Shown: one piece after another, positions 44,992 through 52,731 of the stretch
How positions within the stretch are numbered: position 1 is the stretch's first letter
Layout: every line of letters starts with the position of its first letter
Origin: Thalassorhabdomicrobium marinisediminis
GTDB lineage: Bacteria > Pseudomonadota > Alphaproteobacteria > Rhodobacterales > Rhodobacteraceae
Assembly: GCF_003072065.1 (NCBI RefSeq)
Contig: NZ_QCYG01000003.1
Location: 248,001 to 312,000, forward strand
Reading direction: 5' to 3'
Length of the DNA stretch: 64,000 nucleotides
The notes under the pieces: generated by a model
Told to the model about the DNA's origin: nothing
The model's database searches: none
What the model saw: the letters and a program-made list of their open reading frames with translations, nothing else
Position numbers and translations under genes: made by a program

Positions 44992-46665
44992 ATGAGCGGT
45001 CTTTGCATCCTTCCCGGTCACGCCGAAGCCCCTGTTCTGGCCAGCGAAGAGGGTCTGTCGTTCTGGGGCGGCATCGATCCCGCCACCAGCGTGGTGATCG
45101 ACGCGCACCACCCGCTGCATGGCACATCCTTCGCCGGCCGGATCGTGATGATGCCCACCACCCGCGGCTCTTGCACCGGCTCGGGCGTGCTGCTGGAGCT
45201 GATCCAGAACGCCCACGCCCCCGCCGCCCTGATCTTTCGTGAAGAGGAAAACGTCCTGACCCTTGGCGCGCTGGTCGCAAAGGCGCTCTTCGGGCTGACC
45301 CTTCCGGTGATCCGCTTGCCCGCCGCGGACTACGCGGCCCTCGCCGCCGCCCCGATCGCCAAGATCACGCCCGAGGCCATCACCGCGCCGGAGCTGACCA
45401 TTCCGCTCGCGCCTCTCAGCGGCGATCTTGCGCTCTCCGACGCCGATCTTGCCATGCGCGACGGCGACGATCCGGCGTTGCGCATGGCCATGCAGATCAT
45501 CGAAACGATGGCCCATCTGCAAGGCGCGCCGCGCCTGATCGACGTCTCGCAGGTGCATATCGACGGCTGCATCTACGCCAGCCCCGCCAACCTGCGCTTC
45601 GCCCAGAAGGTCGCGGACATGGGTGCGCAGGTGCGCGTGCCGACGACGATGAACGCCATTTCGGTCGATCATGGCAACTGGCGGGCACAGGGCGTGCCGC
45701 CGGACTTCGGTCGCCCGGCGCAGGCGCTGGCCGATGCCTATGTGACAATGGGCGCGCGCCCCAGCTTCACCTGCGCCCCCTATCTTCTGGACACGACGCC
45801 CAAGGCCGGTGAGGTCATCGCATGGTCGGAATCCAACGCTGTGATCTACGCCAATTCGGTGCTGTCCGCCCGCACCGAGAAGCACCCGGATTTCTTCGAT
45901 CTGTGCATCGCGCTGACCGGACGGGCACCGCTGGCCGGGCCCTATCTTGACGAGAACCGCGACGCGACGCTGGTCATCGACGTCACCCCGCCCGAGGAGG
46001 CCGACGATGCGCTCTGGCCGATGCTGGGCTATCTGGCGGGCCTGCACGCGCCCGACCGGATCCCGCTTCTGACCGGGTTGGAGCACCTGAGTGCCACGGA
46101 CGACGACCTCAAGGCGCTCTGTGCGGCCTTCGGCACGACCTCGGCCGCGCCCATGTTGCACGTCGCCGGCCACACCCCCGAAGCCCACAGGGTCGCCGCG
46201 AACGCGACGCGAACCTCGGTCACCTCCGAAGACCTTGCCCGCGTCTGGGCGCAATTCAACGCAGGTCCCGCACAGGTGGACCTTGTCGCCTTCGGCAGCC
46301 CGCATTTCTCGCTCTCCGAGACGCGCCGTCTGGCCGAGTTGCTCGACGGGCACCGGTGCCACCCCGACACCGCGACGATCGTGACGCTGGGGCGCGACAC
46401 CCTTGCGGAGGTCGAGGCTGACGGCACCCTCGCCAAGCTACACGCTGCGGGCGTGCAAGTGGTGCCCGACATCTGCTGGTGTTCGATCTCCGAACCGGTG
46501 TTCCCGCCCTCGGCCCGCACGTTGATGACGAACTCGGGCAAATACGCCCACTACGCCCCCGGCCTCAGCGACCGTGCGGTGCGCTTCGGCTCCCTCGCCG
46601 ATTGCGCCCACACCGCCCGCACAGGCACCGCGCCCGAGGCCCCACCGTCGTGGCTGGCGGGCTAG
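44992..46665 (+). CDS. Aconitase X, one-piece DUF126-DUF521 protein (probable cis-3-hydroxy-L-proline dehydratase)
   Basis: This 557-residue protein joins a small swivel domain (DUF126, about residues 1-130, with the conserved Ser in TTRGSCTGSGVLLEL) to a large DUF521/AcnX catalytic domain (about 150-545). Cys residues for a metal or Fe-S site occur in RPSFTCAPYLL and VVPDICWCSISEP, and the C-terminal TNSGKYAHYAPGL motif is present. Aconitase X enzymes from bacteria include characterised cis-3-hydroxy-L-proline dehydratases, which make Pyr2C. The Ldh2-type imine reductase upstream would then yield proline. ATG 44992 follows a GGAGGC ribosome site. Substrate is inferred; archaeal relatives act on mevalonate phosphate. 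Confidence 0.85.
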   Translation: MSGLCILPGHAEAPVLASEEGLSFWGGIDPATSVVIDAHHPLHGTSFAGRIVMMPTTRGSCTGSGVLLELIQNAHAPAALIFREEENVLTLGALVAKALFGLTLPVIRLPAADYAALAAAPIAKITPEAITAPELTIPLAPLSGDLALSDADLAMRDGDDPALRMAMQIIETMAHLQGAPRLIDVSQVHIDGCIYASPANLRFAQKVADMGAQVRVPTTMNAISVDHGNWRAQGVPPDFGRPAQALADAYVTMGARPSFTCAPYLLDTTPKAGEVIAWSESNAVIYANSVLSARTEKHPDFFDLCIALTGRAPLAGPYLDENRDATLVIDVTPPEEADDALWPMLGYLAGLHAPDRIPLLTGLEHLSATDDDLKALCAAFGTTSAAPMLHVAGHTPEAHRVAANATRTSVTSEDLARVWAQFNAGPAQVDLVAFGSPHFSLSETRRLAELLDGHRCHPDTATIVTLGRDTLAEVEADGTLAKLHAAGVQVVPDICWCSISEPVFPPSARTLMTNSGKYAHYAPGLSDRAVRFGSLADCAHTARTGTAPEAPPSWLAG

Positions 46666-46828
46666 CCCTTCGCGCCAGACAACGGCGAGGGCGGGGAAAT
46701 AACTTCTCGCTTCAACAGCGGCACACGTTGTCCTCCCCCGTTGCCCGTGGTTTCATACGCGCGTTCGCGCAAGGGGGGCCAAGCCTCTTGTCTGGCCGGA
46801 CCAACATAACAGTCGAATAGGGATCCCC

Positions 46829-48355
46829 ATGCTTACACCGACCCGTCACCCAAATCGCCGCCCCCTGCACTCGGGGGCCGTCAAGGCCGCGCTGGGGGCG
46901 ATCTCGGCGCTGGCGCTCTCCGCCTCCGCCACATTCGCACAGGATTACAATCCGGACGCTGTGATCAACATCGGCTCGCTCTACGAGCCGCAGAACCTCG
47001 ACAACACCGCCGGTGCGGGTCAGGGCATCAACGAAGCCTTCAACGGCAACGTCTACGAAGGGCTTTTCGTGCTGACCGACGCGGGCCACGTGGAACCCAG
47101 GCTGGTGGACAGCTATGAGATCAGCGACGACCAGCTGACCTACACGTTCACGTTGAAAGAGGGCGTGACCTTCCATTCGGGCGATCCGCTCACCGCGGCG
47201 GACGTGAAAAACTCCATCGAGCGGGTGACCGCGGAAGGTTCGGCCAGCTCCCGCAAGCGCACGCTCGCCAATATTGAAACCATCGAGACACCGGACGACC
47301 GGACCGTGGTGATCACCCTGTCCTCGCCGTCGATCTCGCTGCCCTACAACCTGTCCTACGTCTGGATCGTCAACGACGACGCGGGCGACATCACCGCCAG
47401 CGCGGACGGCACCGGCCCCTATACCTTGCAGGAATGGCGTCGCGGCTCGGCCCTCGCCATGGTGCCCTTCGAAGACTACTGGGGCGAGGCGCCCAGCAAT
47501 GGCGGGGTGATGTTCCAGTATTTCACCGACGCCACCGCCCAAAACAACGCGCTTCTGACCGGTGCCGTCGACATCATCACCTCGGTGCAAAGCCCTGACG
47601 CGCTGTCGCTGTTCACCGACAACCCCGATTTCACCGTGGCCGAGGGTGCGTCCACCACCAAAGAGCTGCTGGCCTATAACGACCGCGTCGCCCCGTTCGA
47701 CAATGTGGAGGTGCGCGCCGCATTGGCGCGGGCGGTGGACAACGAAAAGCTGCTGCAGGCGATCTGGGGCGATTATGGTACGCTCATCGGGTCTTTCGTG
47801 CCGCCCACCGATCCGTGGTATGTGGACCTGACCGACGTGAACGCCTACGATCCCGAAAGCGCCAGGCAGATGCTGGCCGACGCCGGATACCCTGATGGCT
47901 TTTCCTTCACCCTCGACACGCCCGATTACGACCCCCATCCGGTTGTCGCGCAGTTCGTCCAGAACGAGCTGGCCAAGGTCGGCGTCGATGTGAAGATCAA
48001 CATCATCACGGCCAACGAATGGTACACGAAGATCTATCAGGCGCAGGATTTTGAAGCGACCTTGCAGGAACACGTGAACCATCGTGACATCGTGTTCTAC
48101 GGCAATCCGGACTTCTACTGGGGCTATAACAACCCCGAAGTCGTCGAGCTGATCGCCGGGGCCGAACGCGCCAGCTCGGTCGAGGAGCAGACCGAGATGC
48201 TGACCGAGGCGAACAAGATCATCGCGCAGGATGCGGCAAGCATGTGGCTTTATCTCTATCCGCAGATCGTCGTCTCGAAATCGAACGTGACGGGCTATCC
48301 GGTGAACGGGTTGAACGCGCAGTTCTTCGTCTCGGACATCCAGAAGGCCGACTAG
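46829..48355 (+). CDS. Dipeptide/oligopeptide-type ABC transporter, substrate-binding protein
   Basis: This 508-residue family-5 binding protein has a signal peptide (positive MLTPTRHPNRR, hydrophobic core, cleavage near SATFA-QDYNP). The mature fold shows PQNLDNTAGAGQG, EPRLVDSYEISDDQLTYTFTL, EGVTFHSGDPLTAADV, and DNVEVRAALARAVDNE. It starts a five-gene transporter operon. Ligands of this family include peptides, nickel, opines and small heterocycles; none is indicated directly. Confidence 0.92.
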   Translation: MLTPTRHPNRRPLHSGAVKAALGAISALALSASATFAQDYNPDAVINIGSLYEPQNLDNTAGAGQGINEAFNGNVYEGLFVLTDAGHVEPRLVDSYEISDDQLTYTFTLKEGVTFHSGDPLTAADVKNSIERVTAEGSASSRKRTLANIETIETPDDRTVVITLSSPSISLPYNLSYVWIVNDDAGDITASADGTGPYTLQEWRRGSALAMVPFEDYWGEAPSNGGVMFQYFTDATAQNNALLTGAVDIITSVQSPDALSLFTDNPDFTVAEGASTTKELLAYNDRVAPFDNVEVRAALARAVDNEKLLQAIWGDYGTLIGSFVPPTDPWYVDLTDVNAYDPESARQMLADAGYPDGFSFTLDTPDYDPHPVVAQFVQNELAKVGVDVKINIITANEWYTKIYQAQDFEATLQEHVNHRDIVFYGNPDFYWGYNNPEVVELIAGAERASSVEEQTEMLTEANKIIAQDAASMWLYLYPQIVVSKSNVTGYPVNGLNAQFFVSDIQKAD

Positions 48356-48380
48356 GGCCGCCTGTCACGGGCCGGTCACG

Positions 48381-48407
48381 GGGGCCGCGCGGGTTGCGTG
48401 CGGCCCC
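48381..48407 (+). promoter_or_regulatory. Intercistronic hairpin after the peptide-binding-protein gene
   Basis: GGGGCCGC at 48381-48388 pairs with GCGGCCCC at 48400-48407, and two further G-U/C-G pairs extend the stem. It lies between the binding-protein gene and the first permease gene, the same position as the hairpin at 42799. No U-run follows. Confidence 0.7.
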
Positions 48408-48433
48408 ATTACCGCAGGGAAGCATAACAGATC

Positions 48434-49390
48434 ATGCTGGGATACATCACAAGGCGGCTGTTCATCCTGCTGCTGTCCCTTTTCGTTGCGGCCATCGTGC
48501 TGTTCGTGCTGCTGCGCCTGCTGCCGGGGGATCCGGCCAATGCGCTGGTGGGGGTCGGCGCGACGCCGGAACAGATCGCCGCCGCGCGTGAACAACTGGG
48601 CTCGGACCAGCCGCTGGGGGTGCAGTTCCTCACCTATCTGCGCGACCTTGCGGCCTTTGATCTGGGCAATTCCTTCGTCACCCGCGGCTCGATCCTGGAA
48701 GAGATTTCGCGCCGGCTGAGCGTCACCCTGCCGCTGACCTTCGCGGCCTTCTTCCTTGCGCTCGTGATCGCTGTGCCGCTGGGCATTCTGGCCGCCGTCA
48801 AGGCCGACCGCTGGTATGGCCTGTTGCTCTCTATCGTCTCGCAGGCCGGGATCGCGGTGCCGGTGTTCTGGCTGGGCATTCTGCTGGTTTATGAATTCTC
48901 GCTCACCCTGCGCTGGTTGCCGTCGGGGGGCTTCCCGCTGCGTGGCTATGCCGACCCCGGCCCCGCAATCCGGGCGATGGTGCTGCCGGTTCTGACCATC
49001 GCCATCGTCATGTCCGCATCGCTCATGCGCTATGTCCGCGCCTCCACGCTTGACGTGCTCGATTCCGACTTCCTGCGTACCGCGCGGGCCTTGGGCGAAA
49101 GCCGCGCCGAAGCCCTGATGCGGCACGGAATCCGCAACGCCTCGGTGCCGGTCATCTCGGTGCTCGCCATCGAGCTGGCCACCGCCTTTCTGGGGGCGGT
49201 CGTCGTGGAGCAGGTCTTCTCCCTTCCGGGGATGGGGTCGATGCTGCTTCTGGGCATCCAGCAACGCGACTATCCCAGCATTCAGGGCGTGCTGATCGTC
49301 ACCACGCTGCTGGTGCTGCTCACGGGCTTTCTGGCGGACCTTCTGCAACGCCTGCTTGATCCGCGCCTGAGACAGGGGGCCCGCAGATGA
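48434..49390 (+). CDS. dppB: Peptide ABC transporter permease, DppB type
   Basis: This 318-residue permease has six helices and the DppB opening MLGYITRRLFILLLSLFVA with RLLPGDPANALVG. The ATPase-contact loop VRASTLDVLDSDFLRTARALGESRAEALMRHGIRNA is present. The stop codon overlaps the dppC ATG by ATGA. Confidence 0.94.
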   Translation: MLGYITRRLFILLLSLFVAAIVLFVLLRLLPGDPANALVGVGATPEQIAAAREQLGSDQPLGVQFLTYLRDLAAFDLGNSFVTRGSILEEISRRLSVTLPLTFAAFFLALVIAVPLGILAAVKADRWYGLLLSIVSQAGIAVPVFWLGILLVYEFSLTLRWLPSGGFPLRGYADPGPAIRAMVLPVLTIAIVMSASLMRYVRASTLDVLDSDFLRTARALGESRAEALMRHGIRNASVPVISVLAIELATAFLGAVVVEQVFSLPGMGSMLLLGIQQRDYPSIQGVLIVTTLLVLLTGFLADLLQRLLDPRLRQGARR

Positions 49391-50220
49391 GCCGCAGCAA
49401 CGCTCGCACCGGCAAGACCCTCACCCTCTGGCTCAGCCTTGTGCTGGTGGGGGCGATCACCCTTGCCGGTGTTGTGTCCTTTGTCTGGACACCTTTCGCG
49501 CTGTCGGACATGGCGGGCGGGCGACTGGAAGCGCCCAACGCCACCCATTGGGCGGGCACGGACCGACTGGGCCGCGACGTGTTCACGCAGCTCATGATCG
49601 GCGCCCGCATTGCGCTCATTGTCGGGGCTGGTGCCGTGGCCATCGGCGCGGTGATCGGCGTGATCACTGGCATTCTGGCCGCCTTCGCCACGCGGTTTCT
49701 TGACGATGCGCTGGCCGCGTTCTTCGACATTCTCATCGCCTTCCCGACGCTTCTGGTGGCCATGCTGGTCGTCGCCGCGCGCGAGGAATCCTCGCTCAGC
49801 ACCGCGATCCTGGCCCTTGGCATCGGGCTGTCGCCCATCGTCGGGCGCATCACCCGCATCCTGACCAAACAGGTGCTATCGCAGGACTACATCACCGCCG
49901 CGCGCGTCTGCGGCACGTCCTGGCCGGTGATCGTGATCTGGCACATCCTGCCGAACATCGCGCCGTTTCTCGCGGTCAATCTGGCGCTGCAATTCGGACT
50001 GGCGGTGATGGCCGAAGCCTCGCTGTCGTATCTGGGCCTTGGCGCGCCGCCGCCCAACGCCTCATGGGGGCGGATGCTGCAAGAGGCGCAGGGCACGGTC
50101 TATTCCGCACCTTGGGGCGCGATCTTCCCCGGGTTGGCGCTCTTCGCGCTGGTGATCGGGATCAACCTGCTGGCCGATGGTCTGCGCGACCGCTTCGACC
50201 CAAGCCGGAGGAGCGCATGA
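49387..50220 (+). CDS. dppC: Peptide ABC transporter permease, DppC type
   Basis: This 277-residue permease has the DppC-typical THWAGTDRLGRDVFTQLMIGAR, the contact loop VLSQDYITAARVCGTSWPVIVIWHILPN, and LSYLGLGAPPPNASWGRML. The 3' end overlaps dppD by ATGA. Confidence 0.94.
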   Translation: MSRSNARTGKTLTLWLSLVLVGAITLAGVVSFVWTPFALSDMAGGRLEAPNATHWAGTDRLGRDVFTQLMIGARIALIVGAGAVAIGAVIGVITGILAAFATRFLDDALAAFFDILIAFPTLLVAMLVVAAREESSLSTAILALGIGLSPIVGRITRILTKQVLSQDYITAARVCGTSWPVIVIWHILPNIAPFLAVNLALQFGLAVMAEASLSYLGLGAPPPNASWGRMLQEAQGTVYSAPWGAIFPGLALFALVIGINLLADGLRDRFDPSRRSA

Positions 50221-51029
50221 TGGCTGATCTTTTGACCGTGGACGCCCTGACGTTGGCCACTGCCGAGACGGTTCTGGTCGAGGATCTGTCCTTCTCCATC
50301 GGACGCGGCGAACGGTTCGGGCTGATCGGTGAAAGCGGGTCGGGCAAGTCACTGACCTCGCTGGCCGTCCTTGGCCTGTTGCCGCCCGCGATCCGGGCCA
50401 CGGGTCAGGTCACATTGGACGGCCAAGCCATCGTCGGTGCGCCGGAGCGTAAGCTGCGCGGGCTGCGGGGCAGCGTCGTGGCCAGCGTGTTTCAGGAACC
50501 GCTGACCGCGCTGGACCCGCTGATGCCATTGGGCCGCCAGATCGCCTTGCCGGTACGCCGCCGCCTGCGCCGCGAAGGACGCGACAGCACGCGCACCGCC
50601 GTCCGGCGCGAGGTTCACGCGCTTATGGATCAGGTGCGTCTGCCCGACCCGCAAAGGCTTTACGACGCCTATCCGCATGAGGTTTCCGGCGGGCAGCGCC
50701 AGCGCGTCGCCATCGCCATGGCGCTGGCCTGTCAGCCCCGCCTGCTGATCGCCGACGAGCCCACGACCGCCCTTGATGTCACCACGCAGGTCGAGATCAT
50801 TCGCCTGATCAACACGCTTGTCGAAGAACTCGACATCGCGCTGCTGTTTATCAGCCACGACCTTGCCGTTGTGGGCCAGATGGCCGAGCGGGTGATGGTC
50901 ATGCGCAACGGCCGCGCGGTCGAGACCGGCGCGATGCAACAGGTGCTGACCCGCCCGCGCGACGCTTACACCCGCGCCCTTGTCACCGCCGCGCGGCGCT
51001 TCGATCACGCGCTGGAGGGACAGCCATGA
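50217..51029 (+). CDS. dppD: Peptide ABC transporter ATP-binding protein, DppD type
   Basis: This 270-residue ATPase has Walker A (LIGESGSGKSLTSLA), Q-loop (ASVFQEPLTALDPLM), signature (HEVSGGQRQRVAIAMAL), Walker B (LLIADEPTTALDV) and H-loop (LLFISHDLAVVGQ). At 270 residues it is shorter than typical DppD (about 330) and lacks the C-terminal Cys-rich extension. The ATG at 50217 overlaps the dppC stop. Confidence 0.93.
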   Translation: MMADLLTVDALTLATAETVLVEDLSFSIGRGERFGLIGESGSGKSLTSLAVLGLLPPAIRATGQVTLDGQAIVGAPERKLRGLRGSVVASVFQEPLTALDPLMPLGRQIALPVRRRLRREGRDSTRTAVRREVHALMDQVRLPDPQRLYDAYPHEVSGGQRQRVAIAMALACQPRLLIADEPTTALDVTTQVEIIRLINTLVEELDIALLFISHDLAVVGQMAERVMVMRNGRAVETGAMQQVLTRPRDAYTRALVTAARRFDHALEGQP

Positions 51030-51778
51030 CCCTTTTGACGCTTGAAAACGTAGGCTTTTCCTATGGCAAGGGCCAGCGCGTCCTGGAAGATATCTCGTTC
51101 ACCGTGCCGCGTGGGTCCAATGTCGGGCTGGTGGGCGAAAGCGGCTCGGGCAAATCGACGCTGCTGCGGCTTTTGCTGGGGCTAGAACGCCCGCAGACCG
51201 GCCGTATCCTCTTTGACGGTGCCCCGCTTGAAGCGCGGGACGCCCCCGCCATGCGCGCCTATCGCAAGCGGGTGCAGGCTGTGTTTCAGGACCCTTATTC
51301 CTCGCTCAACCCCGCGCATCGCATCCGCCGGATCGTGACCGAACCGCTGCGCTCGCTCAAGGTGCCCGGGGATCATCTGGCCATGGCGCAAGAGGCCATC
51401 GCCGCCGTCGGCCTTTCCCCCGATACGCTGGACCGCCACCCGCACCAGTTCTCCGGCGGGCAGCGCCAGCGCATCGCCATCGCCCGCGCCATCGTCTCCC
51501 GCCCCGAGCTCATCCTTGCGGACGAAGCGGTCAGCGCGCTGGATCTCTCCACCCGCGTGCGCGTTGTCGATTTGTTCGAAGAGATCTCCGAGCGGATGAC
51601 CATGCTGTTCGTGTCCCATGACATGGGCGTGGTCGCCGCGCTCTGCGACCGGATCGTCGTGCTGGACCGCGGCCACATCGTCGAAGCCGGCGAGACCGCG
51701 ACAATCCTGAACGCCCCGCAACACCCCTATACGCGCAGCCTGCTGGACAGCATTCCGCGGATGCCCGTCGCCCCCTGA
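51026..51778 (+). CDS. dppF: Peptide ABC transporter ATP-binding protein, DppF type
   Basis: This 250-residue ATPase has Walker A (LVGESGSGKSTLLRL), the PYSSLNPAHRI region that marks DppF/OppF, signature (HQFSGGQRQRIAIARAI), Walker B (LILADEAVSALDL; the usual Pro after DE is Ala) and H-loop (LFVSHDMGVVA). It is followed after 16 bases by the DUF1684 gene. Confidence 0.93.
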   Translation: MTLLTLENVGFSYGKGQRVLEDISFTVPRGSNVGLVGESGSGKSTLLRLLLGLERPQTGRILFDGAPLEARDAPAMRAYRKRVQAVFQDPYSSLNPAHRIRRIVTEPLRSLKVPGDHLAMAQEAIAAVGLSPDTLDRHPHQFSGGQRQRIAIARAIVSRPELILADEAVSALDLSTRVRVVDLFEEISERMTMLFVSHDMGVVAALCDRIVVLDRGHIVEAGETATILNAPQHPYTRSLLDSIPRMPVAP

Positions 51779-51794
51779 TCTCAAAGGATAAGAC

Positions 51795-52577
51795 ATGACC
51801 GTTTCGCAAGACTTCAAAGACGCCCACGCCCAATGGTTCGAAACCCGCCTCGCCAAGCTCAAGGCCGAGGACGGCTGGCTCAACCTGCTGGGGCGCTGGT
51901 GGGTCGAGGACGGAACCTACACCATCGGCAGCGCTGCGGAGTGCGACGTCCGGCTGCCGGTCGGGCCTGCGCGTCTGGGGACCTTGACGTTCAACGGCGA
52001 TGACAAGGGCACGTTCACGCCCGCCGACGGAGATCCGGTGGCGATCGACAAGGCGGCGGGACCAATGGCTTGGCGTGCGGGCCGCTTCCTGCTTGAGATC
52101 ACCGCCCCAAACGCCCGCCGCGCCCTGCGCATCCGCGACACCGAACACGACACCGAGGCCGCGCTGAAACCGATCCCGTTCTATGCCCTAGACCCCGCCC
52201 TGCGCATCACCGCAAAGTTGGAAGCTCTGCCCGAGCCGATGACCATCACCCTTGATACGGTGATCGGCGTGCCAACCAAGGCCACCGTGACCCACAGGGC
52301 GCGGTTCGAACTGGGCGGCGAAGAGGTCTGCATGCTTGCCACCTATGGCACACCCGAGCGGCCGCAATTCATCTTCCGCGACCTCACCTCACTCGATGAG
52401 ACCTATGGCGACATGCGGTTCGTCTTCGGCGAAGAGGTGACGGAAGACAGCGTGGTGGTCGATTTCAACCGCGCGGTCAATCCGCCCTGCGCCTTCACCG
52501 ACCACGCGATCTGCCCCCTCGCCCCGCGCGAAAACCTGTTTTCCCTGCGGATCGAAGCGGGCGAAAAGCGGGTCTAA
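51795..52577 (+). CDS. DUF1684 protein
   Basis: This 260-residue protein has no signal peptide. It begins FKDAHAQWFETRLAKLKAEDGWLNLLGRWW. The DUF1684 signature appears near the C-terminus (VVDFNRAVNPPCAFTDHAICPLAPRENLFSLRIEAGEK), including the conserved NPPCAF and CPLAP. Biochemical function is unknown. It starts 16 bases after dppF, so it belongs to the peptide transporter operon and may act on the imported compound or its product. Confidence 0.88.
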   Translation: MTVSQDFKDAHAQWFETRLAKLKAEDGWLNLLGRWWVEDGTYTIGSAAECDVRLPVGPARLGTLTFNGDDKGTFTPADGDPVAIDKAAGPMAWRAGRFLLEITAPNARRALRIRDTEHDTEAALKPIPFYALDPALRITAKLEALPEPMTITLDTVIGVPTKATVTHRARFELGGEEVCMLATYGTPERPQFIFRDLTSLDETYGDMRFVFGEEVTEDSVVVDFNRAVNPPCAFTDHAICPLAPRENLFSLRIEAGEKRV

Positions 52578-52731
52578 CGCCAAAGGCCGGGGGCCGACAC
52601 CGTCGGTTTGCCAGTTGGCTCAGCAGGGGACAACCGGCCCCCGCTGTGATGCGGCACTTCCAATTTGCACGGCTTCTGTCACACTGCACGGGCATGTTTT
52701 TGCCCGCCACAGAAGACAGGGAGCCGAAACC

